The notes under the pieces are model-generated. The model was not told where the DNA came from. It did no database searches and saw only the letters and a list, made by a program, of their open reading frames with translations. The translations under genes were made by a program, and so were the position numbers. From Janthinobacterium agaricidamnosum (GTDB lineage: Bacteria > Pseudomonadota > Gammaproteobacteria > Burkholderiales > Burkholderiaceae_D), in NCBI RefSeq assembly GCF_003667705.1, contig NZ_CP033019.1, positions 868,001-932,000 of the forward strand: a stretch of DNA of 64,000 bases. The letters run 5' to 3'. Below, piece by piece: positions 8,618-17,432 of the stretch. How positions within the stretch are numbered: the first letter of the stretch is position 1; the number at the start of each line of letters is the position of its first letter.

Positions 8618-9703
8618 ATGTCCAAGAAACTATTGTGCGCCGCCGTCTGCAGTGCCACGCTGATGTCCGTCATGCCCGCCATGGCCGCCGCCCCCGCGAC
8701 TGCGCCGCTGAATGTCGGTTTTGTTTACATCAGCCCCATCGGCGACGCGGGCTGGACCACCCAGCACGATCAGGCGCGCAAGGAAATGGAAAAGGCGCTG
8801 GGCAACAAGATCAGCACCAGGTTTGTGGAAAACGTGCCGGAGAGCGCCGATGCGGAACGGGTGATCCGCGACCTGGCGCAGACGGGCAGCAAGCTGGTCA
8901 TCACGACCTCGTTCGGCTACATGAATCCCACCTTGAAAGTGGCGAAACAATTTCCTAATGTGAAGTTCATTCATCTGACTGGCTACAAGACGGCCGTCAA
9001 CGTGGCCAACACGAATGCCCGTTTCTACGAGGGCCGCTACCTGGCCGGCGTATTGGCGGGCAAGATGAGCAAGACCCACGTGGCCGGTTATGTGGCGGCG
9101 TTCCCCATCCCGGAAGTGTTGCAGGGAGTGAACGCCTTCACGCGCGGCATGCGCAGCGTCGACCCGAAGGCGGAAGTGAAAGTGGTGTGGGTTAATAGCT
9201 GGTTCGATCCGGGCAAGGAACGCGACGCGGCCATCACCCTGATCGGCCAGGGCGCCGACGTGGTCACCCACCACACGGACTCGACCGCCGTGGTGCAGGC
9301 GGCGGAAGAGAAGGGCAAGTATGCGATCGCCTACCACTCGGACATGAAAAAGTACGGGCCGAAGGCGCAGCTGGCCGCCGTCACCCACCATTGGGGCGAC
9401 TACTACACGAAGCAGGCGCAGGCCGTGCTGGACGGCACGTGGAAGTCCAGCAGCACCTGGGGCGGCATCAAGGATGGCATGGTCAAGCTGGAAGGCATCA
9501 ATGCGGCCGTGCCCGCCGACGTGAAACAGTTTGTATTGGCGCGCGAGAAAGACTTGGTTGCTGGTAAGCTCAATCCTTTCAGCGCGCCGATCAAGGATAA
9601 CGATGGCAAGGTGCGCCTGGACAAAGGCGTGCTCGACGATGCGGCGCTGACGAAGATGGATTATTTTGTCGAAGGCGTGGCAGGGAAAGTTTCCGGAAAG
9701 TAA
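8618..9703 (+). CDS. BMP-family periplasmic nucleoside-binding protein
   Basis: The 361-residue product has a signal peptide (MSKKLLCAAVCSATLM then AMA-AAP) and then the basic membrane protein (Bmp/Med) fold: LNVGFVYISPIGDAGWTTQHD at the start of the mature chain, TTSFGYMNPTLKVAKQFP, FYEGRYLAGVLAGKMS, and VTHHTDSTAVVQAAEEKG. Proteins of this family bind purine or pyrimidine nucleosides and deliver them to the permeases encoded just upstream. No lipobox Cys is seen, so it is a free periplasmic protein. AAGGAAAATC precedes the ATG. It ends the operon; no strong terminator follows before 9824. Confidence 0.9.
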   Translation: MSKKLLCAAVCSATLMSVMPAMAAAPATAPLNVGFVYISPIGDAGWTTQHDQARKEMEKALGNKISTRFVENVPESADAERVIRDLAQTGSKLVITTSFGYMNPTLKVAKQFPNVKFIHLTGYKTAVNVANTNARFYEGRYLAGVLAGKMSKTHVAGYVAAFPIPEVLQGVNAFTRGMRSVDPKAEVKVVWVNSWFDPGKERDAAITLIGQGADVVTHHTDSTAVVQAAEEKGKYAIAYHSDMKKYGPKAQLAAVTHHWGDYYTKQAQAVLDGTWKSSSTWGGIKDGMVKLEGINAAVPADVKQFVLAREKDLVAGKLNPFSAPIKDNDGKVRLDKGVLDDAALTKMDYFVEGVAGKVSGK

Positions 9704-9823
9704 TAGGGTTGCGTATAAACTTGCTGTAATATTGCCGGAAACGGGAGCCAGGCCGGGGATACATGCGCGTTCCCGGCCCACCCACACAGCAGAGCCTAAT
9801 AGGCCCGTACCGGAGATTGACCC

Positions 9824-10660
9824 ATGGACAGACTGGAAGTATTCAAGATTATCGCGTTGCAAGCGAGCAAGGGCGAGCTGACGTTCCCCGCCAACGTCAA
9901 GGCCACCTTGAAGCTGCAGGAAGCGCTGGACGACCCCGATTGCCATATCGAAGCGGCCGCCCGCATGGTCATGGCCGAGCCGCTGCTGTCGGCGCGGGTC
10001 GTGGCATTGGCCAACTCGGCCGCCTACAACCGTTCCGGCAATGAAATCGCCAATGTGCGCGCAGCCGTTTCGCGCTTGGGCTTTGCCACCTTGAAATCGA
10101 TGGTGGCATCCGTCATCGTGCGCCAGTTGGGCAGCCAGATCACGGACCCGCAATTGCGCGCCAAGGCGGCCAGGCTGTGGGAACATACGGCCCACGTGGC
10201 CGCGCTGAGCCAGGTGATCGCCCGGAAAGTCACGCACGTGGATGTGGAAACGGCCATGTTTGCCGCCATCGTGCACGAAGTGGGCGGCTTTTATCTGCTG
10301 TCGCGCGCCGAGGAATATCCGGGCTTGCTCGATGACAATACCGAAGACTGGATCGAATACGGCGAAAAGCTGATCGGCCGCGGCGTGCTGCGCCAGCTGC
10401 AAGTGCCGGACATGGTCTTGCAGGCCGTGGAAGGCATGTGGCACGGCGGCAGCACGTTCCCGCCCCGCACCCTGGGCGCGACCCTGGTGCTGGCCAACGA
10501 TCTGTCGCCCGTCGGCTCGCCCCTGCACCCGCCGGAAAGCGCCGAGCGGCGCCAGGCGGCGGCGAAGATCGACTTCGGCATCGGCGGCAGCACCCTGCAC
10601 ACGATACTCGAGGAATCGGCCGAAGAGATCGAATCGCTGGCGGCCGCCTTGCTCGTGTAA
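9824..10660 (+). CDS. HDOD domain protein
   Basis: The 278-residue cytoplasmic protein consists largely of one HDOD domain (about residues 15-215): LTFPANVKATLKLQEALDDP, ARMVMAEPLLSARVVALANSAAYNR, the RAAVSRLGFATLKSMV helix and the IVHEVGGFYLL region. HDOD domains are HD-like helical modules found in bacterial signalling proteins, mostly without the metal-binding HD pair, so enzymatic activity is not expected; a role in stress or motility signalling is typical but not shown here. No effector domain is fused. GGAGATTGACCC gives the ribosome site, and a strong terminator follows at 10677. Confidence 0.85.
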   Translation: MDRLEVFKIIALQASKGELTFPANVKATLKLQEALDDPDCHIEAAARMVMAEPLLSARVVALANSAAYNRSGNEIANVRAAVSRLGFATLKSMVASVIVRQLGSQITDPQLRAKAARLWEHTAHVAALSQVIARKVTHVDVETAMFAAIVHEVGGFYLLSRAEEYPGLLDDNTEDWIEYGEKLIGRGVLRQLQVPDMVLQAVEGMWHGGSTFPPRTLGATLVLANDLSPVGSPLHPPESAERRQAAAKIDFGIGGSTLHTILEESAEEIESLAAALLV

Positions 10661-10676
10661 TTTACTCGGCCATGAC

Positions 10677-10704
10677 ATCCCCGCCTTGCCGCGGGGATTT
10701 TTTT
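10677..10704 (+). terminator. Intrinsic terminator after the HDOD gene
   Basis: A perfect 8-bp stem ATCCCCGC/GCGGGGAT with a six-base loop is followed directly by a run of seven T on the plus strand, 17 bases after the HDOD stop codon. Confidence 0.9.
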
Positions 10705-10795
10705 CGTCCGCATTTTGCCGCGCCTGCCCCATGGCATACAATCGCCGGCCCGGCTATCCGCCGGACTGAATGTCTCCTCTTATCCAAAGGATCTT

Positions 10796-12409
10796 ATGCA
10801 GAAGCTGTTTTCTTCCCTGGCCTTGACTGCGTTGGCGTTTTCCGCCCAGGCCGCTACCGGTTTGCCCGTGGTGCAGGAAGCGCCCTTGCGCGCCCACCTG
10901 GCCTTCCTGTCCAACGATTTGCTCGAAGGCCGGGGCACGGGCCAGCGCGGCGCCGACCTGACGGTGGCGTACCTGGAAACCCAGGCGCAGATGGCCGGAC
11001 TGCAACCCGTGCGCGGCAACAGCTACCGCCAGAGCGTGCAAATCGCCGGCGTGAAGTCGCTGCCTGCCGAGAGCAGCCTGCAGGCGGTGGCCGGCGGCAA
11101 GCCCGTGCCGCTGGCGTTCGGCCCCGACTGGGTGTGGGCCACGGGCGACTCCGTTGCCGCGCACACCTTCGACGCGCCGCTCGTGTTCGTCGGCTACGGC
11201 ATCACGGCGCCGGAAGAGGGCTGGAACGATTTCAAGGGCGCCGATGTCAAAAACAAGATCGTCGTCATGATGGTCAACGACCCGCAGCCGACCGCGCTTG
11301 ATCCGAACCGCTTTGCCGGCAAGGCGCTGACCTATTACGGCCGCTGGACCTACAAATTCGAGGAAGCCAGGCGCCAGGGCGCGGCGGGCGTATTGTTGAT
11401 CCACACGAAACCGTCCGCCTCGTACGACTGGAGCGTCGTACAGAACAGCTGGAGCGGCAGCGAGCGCTTCCAGTTGGCCGACCGCACTGCCGGCACGCCA
11501 TTGCAGGGCTGGATCGCGGAAGACGCGGCGCGCCGGCTGTTTGCGGCGGGCGGCCAGGACCTGGACGCCTTGCGCGTCAAAGCGGAAAACAAGGATTTCC
11601 AGGCCGTCGCCTTGAACGCCAAGTTGTCGGGCGAGATGAAGTCCATCGTGCGCAAGGTGGAGCAATTCAATATCGCGGGCATGGTGCCGGGCACCGACCC
11701 GACATTGAAAGATGAAGCCGTCATCTACAGCGGCCACTGGGACCACCTGGGCAAGCAAGGTGACTCTGGAGACACGATCTACAACGGCGCCGTCGACAAC
11801 GCTTCCGGCATTGCCGGCTTGCTGGCCATGGCGCAGGAAGCCGTCAAGAAACCGGCGAAGCGCACGCAGATATTCCTGTGGGTGGCGGCCGAGGAACAGG
11901 GGCTATTGGGCAGCGCCGCCTACGCGGCCGACCCGCTGTGGCCGCTGGACAAGACGGCCGCCGCGCTGAACCTCGACAGCCTGAACTTCGTGGGCGCCAC
12001 GCATGACATCGGCGCGCAGGGCAGCGAGCGCACGGAGCTGGGCGCGATGGCCGCCGCGGTGGCGAAAGCCATGGGCATGCACATTGCGGCTGCGCGTCCC
12101 GACCTGGCCGGCGGCTATTTCCGCAGCGACCATTTCAGCTTTGCCAAGGCGGGCGTGCCCGCGTTTTCCATCAATGGCGGACGCGAGTATATCAAGGACG
12201 TGGCAGCGTCGAAAGCCAAGGCGGCCGCCTACGGCCCCCGCTACCATCAGGTGACCGATGAGTACGACGCCAGCTGGGATCTGTCCGGCATGACGCAGCA
12301 GGCGCAATTCACCTTGAACCTGGGGCAAGCCGTGGCGAATGCGGCCAGAATGCCGGCCTGGAAGGCGGGCGATGCGTTTGGCAAGGCGCGCGGGCAAGCC
12401 GCGAAATAA
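10796..12409 (+). CDS. Secreted M28 family zinc aminopeptidase-like protein
   Basis: The chosen ATG at 10796 follows AAAGG and opens a typical signal peptide (MQKLFSSLALTALAFSAQA). The 537-residue protein has a protease-associated insert in the first half (FVGYGITAPEEGWNDF, GAAGVLLIHTKP) and an M28 catalytic domain behind it. Zinc ligand motifs are visible: SGHWDHLG, NGAVDNASGIAGLL (bridging Asp), AAEEQGLLGS (catalytic Glu pair), LNLDSLNF and FRSDHFSFAKAG (last His). It should act on peptides in the periplasm or outside. A longer open frame from 10715 exists but would place a non-secretory stretch in front. All key ligands look intact. Confidence 0.9.
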   Translation: MQKLFSSLALTALAFSAQAATGLPVVQEAPLRAHLAFLSNDLLEGRGTGQRGADLTVAYLETQAQMAGLQPVRGNSYRQSVQIAGVKSLPAESSLQAVAGGKPVPLAFGPDWVWATGDSVAAHTFDAPLVFVGYGITAPEEGWNDFKGADVKNKIVVMMVNDPQPTALDPNRFAGKALTYYGRWTYKFEEARRQGAAGVLLIHTKPSASYDWSVVQNSWSGSERFQLADRTAGTPLQGWIAEDAARRLFAAGGQDLDALRVKAENKDFQAVALNAKLSGEMKSIVRKVEQFNIAGMVPGTDPTLKDEAVIYSGHWDHLGKQGDSGDTIYNGAVDNASGIAGLLAMAQEAVKKPAKRTQIFLWVAAEEQGLLGSAAYAADPLWPLDKTAAALNLDSLNFVGATHDIGAQGSERTELGAMAAAVAKAMGMHIAAARPDLAGGYFRSDHFSFAKAGVPAFSINGGREYIKDVAASKAKAAAYGPRYHQVTDEYDASWDLSGMTQQAQFTLNLGQAVANAARMPAWKAGDAFGKARGQAAK

Positions 12410-12430
12410 GACGTGGTCTGTGCAAACAAC

Positions 12431-12557
12431 GTTGTCGGATTACGCGCGGCCTCGCCGCGCCTCGGCGGCCCCGCTAATCCGACCTACGCCTGTTCGCTTG
12501 GAGCAAGTGCGTAGGTCGGGTTAGCGCGCCAGCGCGTAACCCGACAACATTGTTGGC
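12431..12557. repeat. REP-like palindrome pair, copy cluster A
   Basis: Two inverted units lie back to back between the convergent peptidase and MFS genes. The first reads TTGTCGGATTACGCG through CGCTAATCCGACCTACG (about 12432-12488), the second GTAGGTCGGGTTAGCGCG through CGCGTAACCCGACAAC (about 12510-12551). Each can fold into a hairpin. The same family recurs at 30424-30824, 47855-49175 and 55539-55638. Confidence 0.85.
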
Positions 12558-12579
12558 CCCGCAGCCCCGCAGCGCCGGA

Positions 12580-13794
12580 TCAAGCCGCCCGTTCCAGCCT
12601 GCGCTGCGTATGCCGGTACTTGCTCCACACGATCAGCAGCAACAGTGGCATGGCGCCGCCCACCATGCACAGGGCGGGCCAGCCGCCGGCGGCGAAGCTG
12701 GCGCTGGCCAGGGCCGAGCCTGCCGACGCGCCGATGAAGCCGCCCGCGATGAAGACGGTGGTGACCCTGGCCCGCGCGTGGGGCGCCAGTTTATAGATGA
12801 TGGACTGGTGCGTCACTTGCAAACCCATCACGCCCATGTCCAGCAGCACGATACCGATCAACAGCAGCGCCAGCGAATGGGCGCCGAAGCCGATCAGGGC
12901 CCAGCCCGCGATCGAGGCGACGGCCAGCAGCCACGTGGCTTGGCGCGCATAGCCGCGGTCGGCCATGCGGCCGGCCGTATTCGCGGCGAAGGCGCCCGTG
13001 GCGCCCGCCAGGCCGAACAGGCCGATCTGCATTTCCGAATAGTGGTACGGCGCGCCGCTGAGCAGGAAGGTCAGGCCCGTCCAGAACACGCTGAAGGTGC
13101 CCAGGCCCAGGCCCGAGAACAGGGCGCGCTGGCGCAGCAAGGGTTCCTGGCGGATGATGTCGGCCAGGGAAGCCATCAGCTTGCCGTACTGCAGCTTGCC
13201 GCGCGGCGCTTCGTTCGGCAGGATGCGGCGCAGCATGACGAGCAGGGCGGCCACGACGATGGCGGCCAGCACGTAGACGGTGCGCCAGCCGCCGCTGATC
13301 TGCGACACGGTGCCGGAGACGGTACGCGCCAGCAAGATGCCCAATAATAAACCCGTCATGACGGTGCCCACCATGCGGCCCCGGCTGTGGTCGGGCGCAT
13401 ACGACGCCACCATGGCCGTGACCACCATCAAGGCGCTGGCCGTGATCCCCATCAAGACGCTGGCGACGGCAAAGACGATAATATTCTGGCTGGTGGCGGC
13501 CAGCAACAGGGCACCGATCTTGGCAATCAGCATCCACGTCAGCAACTGGCGGCGGTTCAGTACGTCACTGAGGGGGACCAAAAACACGATGCCCAGCACA
13601 TAGCCGATCTGCGTGGCCGTGACCAGGTAGCCCGCTTGCGGCACGCTTACGCCAAACGAGGCGGCCAGCATGGACGTGAGCGGCTGCACATAGTACAGAC
13701 TGGCGACGAGCACGCCGGCGGACAGGGCGAACAACAGGATGCGGGTGGAGCTCAGCAGGGTGCTGGCATCGACGGACGAGGGTGCGGATTTCAT
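12580..13794 (-). CDS. Major facilitator superfamily exporter
   Basis: The protein has 404 residues from the ATG at 13794 (AAGAAAG nine bases upstream; a TTG three codons earlier is the alternative). Twelve hydrophobic segments are visible. MFS loop motifs include DVLNRRQLLTWM after helix 2, MGITASALMVVTAMVA in the helix 4 region and AGRMADRGYARQAT at the central loop equivalent. The overall pattern is that of small-molecule efflux carriers of the DHA1 type related to E. coli YgaY/YnfM. The substrate is unknown. It is convergent with the M28 gene and has no obvious regulator beside it. Confidence 0.85.
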   Translation of the reverse strand: MKSAPSSVDASTLLSSTRILLFALSAGVLVASLYYVQPLTSMLAASFGVSVPQAGYLVTATQIGYVLGIVFLVPLSDVLNRRQLLTWMLIAKIGALLLAATSQNIIVFAVASVLMGITASALMVVTAMVASYAPDHSRGRMVGTVMTGLLLGILLARTVSGTVSQISGGWRTVYVLAAIVVAALLVMLRRILPNEAPRGKLQYGKLMASLADIIRQEPLLRQRALFSGLGLGTFSVFWTGLTFLLSGAPYHYSEMQIGLFGLAGATGAFAANTAGRMADRGYARQATWLLAVASIAGWALIGFGAHSLALLLIGIVLLDMGVMGLQVTHQSIIYKLAPHARARVTTVFIAGGFIGASAGSALASASFAAGGWPALCMVGGAMPLLLLIVWSKYRHTQRRLERAA

Positions 13795-13893
13795 GCGGTA
13801 CAACTTTCTTGGAATGATGCTTTTGGATGAGCATGATAGCGGGGCTGCGCATTTCTTGCCGGGCGCGGCCGATTTTGTGACTGGACGCGAGCA

Positions 13894-13926
13894 AAAAAAT
13901 CCCGGCGATCGTTGCCGACGGCCGGG
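13894..13926 (-). terminator. Intrinsic terminator of the LLM oxidoreductase gene
   Basis: On the minus strand CCCGGC (from 13926) pairs with GCCGGG (to 13901) and is followed by seven T (13894-13900 read in reverse). It sits 40 bases past the stop codon at 13966. Confidence 0.8.
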
Positions 13927-13965
13927 AAAAGGGTATTTGGGGAAATACCGAGGAAGACAGTGAAG

Positions 13966-14964
13966 TTACTGCGCGCGCGCCAGCTCCGCATGCACTTGCG
14001 CCGTGATTTCATACGAGCGCAGCCGGTGCTGGTGCTCGAAGATTTGCGAGGTGATCATCAGTTCGTCGGCGCCCGTTTCGGCGATGAAGGCGGCCATCTT
14101 CGCCTTCACCGTGTCCGGCGCGCCGATGGCCGTGCAGGACAGGACGGAATCGAGCATGGCGCGTTCCTGCGGGCCCAGTTGCTCCAGGTAGCCGGGCACG
14201 GGCGGTTGCAGACGCGACGGACGGCCCGTGCGCAGGTTGACGAACGCTTGCTGCATCGACGTGGCGCGCAGGTGCGCCTCGGCATCCGTGTCGGCGGCAA
14301 AGACGTTAAAACCCAGCATCACGTACGGTTTCGTCAATTGCTTCGACGGCTTGAAGTGTTCGCGGTAATAGGCCACGGCTTGCATCATCATTTGCGGCGC
14401 GAAGTGCGAGGCGAACGCATACGGCAAGCCCAGGTGGGCGGCCAGCTGGGCGCCGAACAGGCTGGACCCCAGTATCCACACGGGCACGTTCGCGCCCTTG
14501 CCGGGCACGGCCAGCACGCGCTGGCGCGGTTCGTCGGACATATAGTCGATCAATTCCAGCACGTCCTGCGGAAACTGCTCCGCGTCGGACTGCAAGTCGC
14601 GGCGCAGCGCGCGCGCCGTCGTCTGGTCGGAGCCGGGCGCGCGGCCCAGGCCCAGGTCGATGCGGCCCGGGTGCAGCGCTTCCAGCGTGCCGAACTGTTC
14701 CGCGATGACGAGCGGCGAGTGGTTCGGCAGCATCACGCCGCCCGCGCCCACGCGAATGGTCTTGGTGCCGGCCGCCACATGGGCGATGACGACGGCCGTG
14801 GCGGCGCTGGCGATGCCGGGCATGCCGTGGTGTTCGGCCAGCCAGTAGCGGTTGTAGCCCCAGCGTTCGCCGTGCTGCGCCAGGTCCAGCGTGTTCTTGA
14901 ACGACTGGCTGGCGTTGCTGCCTTCGGCGATGGGCGCGAGGTCGAGTATGGAAAATGGAATCAT
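13966..14964 (-). CDS. LLM-class (luciferase-like) flavin-dependent monooxygenase
   Basis: From the ATG at 14964 the protein has 332 residues. It shows the single-component luciferase-like family hallmarks: [15 protein letters not shown] at the N terminus, [20 protein letters not shown] around residues 38-57, [24 protein letters not shown] near 75-95, and [16 protein letters not shown] near 100. Proteins of this subgroup use reduced FMN and are mostly of unknown substrate. An open frame continues 35 codons upstream but lacks family similarity there. It is a single-gene transcript with its own terminator at 13894. Confidence 0.88.
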   Translation of the reverse strand: MIPFSILDLAPIAEGSNASQSFKNTLDLAQHGERWGYNRYWLAEHHGMPGIASAATAVVIAHVAAGTKTIRVGAGGVMLPNHSPLVIAEQFGTLEALHPGRIDLGLGRAPGSDQTTARALRRDLQSDAEQFPQDVLELIDYMSDEPRQRVLAVPGKGANVPVWILGSSLFGAQLAAHLGLPYAFASHFAPQMMMQAVAYYREHFKPSKQLTKPYVMLGFNVFAADTDAEAHLRATSMQQAFVNLRTGRPSRLQPPVPGYLEQLGPQERAMLDSVLSCTAIGAPDTVKAKMAAFIAETGADELMITSQIFEHQHRLRSYEITAQVHAELARAQ

Positions 14965-15225
14965 GGTAGCGATATCGGGACGTGGTGGAAAATCACAATG
15001 GACGATTTGTCTATCCCCTGACGACAACAGGGTCGGCCTTGAAAGCGGCAGGGATGACAGGCTGTGCACATGATAATGCGAATCGGGAATTTGCGTACTG
15101 ATCGGTAAAAAACTCGTCTCGACGGGAAACCGGTGTTGAGCAAATCTGGTAAATATTTGCAGACTGTGGAACTTTTGTTGCCAGTGCCAGTCTTAAGAAT
15201 TCGTGTCTTAAGAATGCGAAACATC

Positions 15226-16329
15226 ATGTATTGCAAGCAACTTGCCAAGCCCGACGGGCGCCAGCTGACCCTGTACAGCCGGCGTCCCATCGTCGTCGCC
15301 GGCGTTGCACCGAGTCCCTTCCCCGAGCCGCAGGAGGCCAATCCGCACTTGCGCTGGCATCCCTTGCGCGGCGAATGGGTGGCGTATGCGGCTTACCGCC
15401 AGGGCCGCCCCTTCCTGCCGCCGGCCCCGTACAACCCGCTGGCGCCCACGCGCGATCCCGCGCAGCCGACGGAATTGCCTGCCGGCGACTTCGATATCGC
15501 CGTCTTCGACAACCGCTTTCCCACCCTGGCGCCGCATGCCCATGATCCGCCCGACCTGACGGTCGCCACGGCGCCCGCCCGCGGCCATTGCGAAGTGGTG
15601 GTGTTCGCGCAGGATGCGGGCGCCTCGCTGGGCACGCTGGCGCCCGGCCACATCGCCTTGTTGCTGCAGGTGTGGGGGGAGCGCACGGCACAGCTGGCCA
15701 GCCGGCCAGGCATCGCGTACGTGCTGCCGTTCGAGAACCGCGGCGCGGAAGTGGGCGTGACCCTGCACCATCCGCATGGCCAGATCTACGCCTACCCCTT
15801 TGTGCCGCCCGTGCCGGCGCGCATGCTGGAGCAGGAACACGCATATTTCGCCAGCCATGGCCAGGCCCTGCTGGTGGACATGGCGCGGCGCGAAGCCGAT
15901 GGCGGCGCGCGCCTGCTGTACCTGGGACCGGAGGCGATCGCCTTTGTGCCCGCCTGCGCCCGCTATCCGTATGAAGCGTGGGTGATGCCGCTGCGGCAGA
16001 CGGACAGCTTCGCGGCCTTGTCGGCATTGCAGCGCGACGACCTGGCGCGCGCCCTCAAGACCGTGCTGCTGAAATACGACGGCTTGTGGCAGCGCGCCAT
16101 GCCTTACCTGATGGCCTGGTACCAGGCGCCGCCGGACGGCCGCGCGCATCCGGAAACGCAGCTGCACGCACAGTTTTATCCGCCGTACCGCACGCGCGAA
16201 CGGCTCAAATATCTGGCCGGCACCGAGCTGGCCGCCGGCATGTACGCCATGGATGCCCTGCCCGAGGAATCGGCGCGGCAGCTGCAGCAAGTGCGCGTGG
16301 CATGGGAAATGGCAGAGGAAATCGCATGA
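15226..16329 (+). CDS. galT: Galactose-1-phosphate uridylyltransferase
   Basis: The 367-residue product is GalT of the Leloir pathway: it exchanges UMP between UDP-glucose and galactose-1-phosphate. The HPHGQIYAYPFVPP motif is present with the nucleophile His at residue 184 and the second His at 182; NPHLRWHPLRGEWVAYAAYR near residue 40 and FDNRFPTL near 90 are also typical. The start is uncertain: ATG at 15226 (MYCKQLAKPDGRQLTLYS) fits the family start best, with a second ATG at 15214. The stop codon overlaps the next start as ATGA, so galT, the M24-like gene and galK are translationally coupled. It heads the sugar cluster, with its promoter in 14965-15225. Confidence 0.9.
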   Translation: MYCKQLAKPDGRQLTLYSRRPIVVAGVAPSPFPEPQEANPHLRWHPLRGEWVAYAAYRQGRPFLPPAPYNPLAPTRDPAQPTELPAGDFDIAVFDNRFPTLAPHAHDPPDLTVATAPARGHCEVVVFAQDAGASLGTLAPGHIALLLQVWGERTAQLASRPGIAYVLPFENRGAEVGVTLHHPHGQIYAYPFVPPVPARMLEQEHAYFASHGQALLVDMARREADGGARLLYLGPEAIAFVPACARYPYEAWVMPLRQTDSFAALSALQRDDLARALKTVLLKYDGLWQRAMPYLMAWYQAPPDGRAHPETQLHAQFYPPYRTRERLKYLAGTELAAGMYAMDALPEESARQLQQVRVAWEMAEEIA

Positions 16330-17432
16330 ACTGGAATGTCGAACTGGAAATTGCGCACAAACTGGCGCAGATGCGTGGCTGGCTGGAACAGGAAAAGGCC
16401 GGCGCGTTGCGCCTGCGCGGCGTGGACTGGTTCGCCTGGGCCACGGCCGGCGCGTCGGGCAGCACCTGCCAGACGGCCGAGTGCGGCTGTGCCGAGGTGC
16501 TCGTCACGCGCGATGCGGCCTACATCCTGACCGATGCGGCCGAGGCGCAGCGGCTGCGCCAGGAAGAGGTGCGCGGCTGCTGGACCTGGCAAGTGACGCC
16601 GTGGATGCAACCCCGGCTGGCCGAATTGCGCGAGCATTTCGTGCAGCATGCGGCGCAGGGGCGGCCCGTGCTGTGCGACCGGCCCGGGCTGCACGAGCGC
16701 TGCCTGCCCGTCGCCCTGCGCGAGGAGCGCCTGCCCTTGCTGGCACCGGAACAGGCGCGCTACCGCGAAGTGGGGCGGCTGGCTTCCGCTGCCGCCAGCG
16801 AGGCGCTGCGCGCCGCGCGGCCCGATTGGAGCGAGCAGGAGCTGGCCGGCGCCTGCGCCCGCGCCCTGTGGTCGCGCGGCCTGCATGCCGTGTACGTGCT
16901 GGCGGCCGGCGCCGAGCGCTTCGAGCGCTACCGGCGCGCGCCGCCCGCCGCGTCGCCGCTGGGCGAACGGGCCGTGCTGGCGCTGTGCGCGCAAGGTTTC
17001 GGCCTGTGCGCCAGCCTGAGCCGCCAGCGCCGTTTCCGTCCCGCGCGCGACGGCATCGGCGAAGCCGACGCGGCCATCCTGGCGCTCGAAGCGGTGGCGC
17101 TCGATGCCTGCGTGGCGGGGCATGCGCTGAGCATGGTGTATCACGCGCTCGACAGCGCCTATGCCTATGCGGGCCAGCCCGATACGGTGCAGGAATTCCG
17201 GCAGGGCGGCATCGCCGGCTACCGCGCGCCCGAGGTGGCCGCCGGCGCGCATACGGAAATCGCCCTGAAGGACGGCATGGCCGTGGCCTTCCATCCCAGC
17301 CTGCCCGGCAGCATGGTGGAAGACACTTTCCTGCTCAGCGGCGGGCGCCTGCACAACCTGACTTGCGATCCCGACTGGCCGGCGGCAACGGTGCAGGGAC
17401 GGCGGCGTCCGCTGACCCTGGAAGTGCAATGA
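16326..17432 (+). CDS. M24 (creatinase/aminopeptidase P-like) family protein, probably without metal site
   Basis: The 368-residue protein has a creatinase-like N-terminal half (LRGVDWFAWATAGASGS, VLVTRDAAYILTDAAEAQRL) and a pita-bread C-terminal half (REVGRLASAAASEALRAARP, SMVYHALDSAYAYAG, VEDTFLLSGGRLHNLT). Of the five metal ligands expected in M24 peptidases only the last Glu (MVEDT) is evident. The two Asp positions read LALCAQGFG and CASLSRQR, the His region reads QGGIAGYRAPE, and the first Glu is His in VAFHPSLPG. Peptidase activity is therefore doubtful. Placement between galT and galK with ATGA overlaps on both sides points to a role tied to galactose or glycan metabolism, which is inference. 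Confidence 0.75.
   Translation: MNWNVELEIAHKLAQMRGWLEQEKAGALRLRGVDWFAWATAGASGSTCQTAECGCAEVLVTRDAAYILTDAAEAQRLRQEEVRGCWTWQVTPWMQPRLAELREHFVQHAAQGRPVLCDRPGLHERCLPVALREERLPLLAPEQARYREVGRLASAAASEALRAARPDWSEQELAGACARALWSRGLHAVYVLAAGAERFERYRRAPPAASPLGERAVLALCAQGFGLCASLSRQRRFRPARDGIGEADAAILALEAVALDACVAGHALSMVYHALDSAYAYAGQPDTVQEFRQGGIAGYRAPEVAAGAHTEIALKDGMAVAFHPSLPGSMVEDTFLLSGGRLHNLTCDPDWPAATVQGRRRPLTLEVQ

Noticed and set aside
16326..17432. Naming the M24-like gene as Xaa-Pro aminopeptidase
   Set aside because: The metal ligands needed for that activity are not visible.
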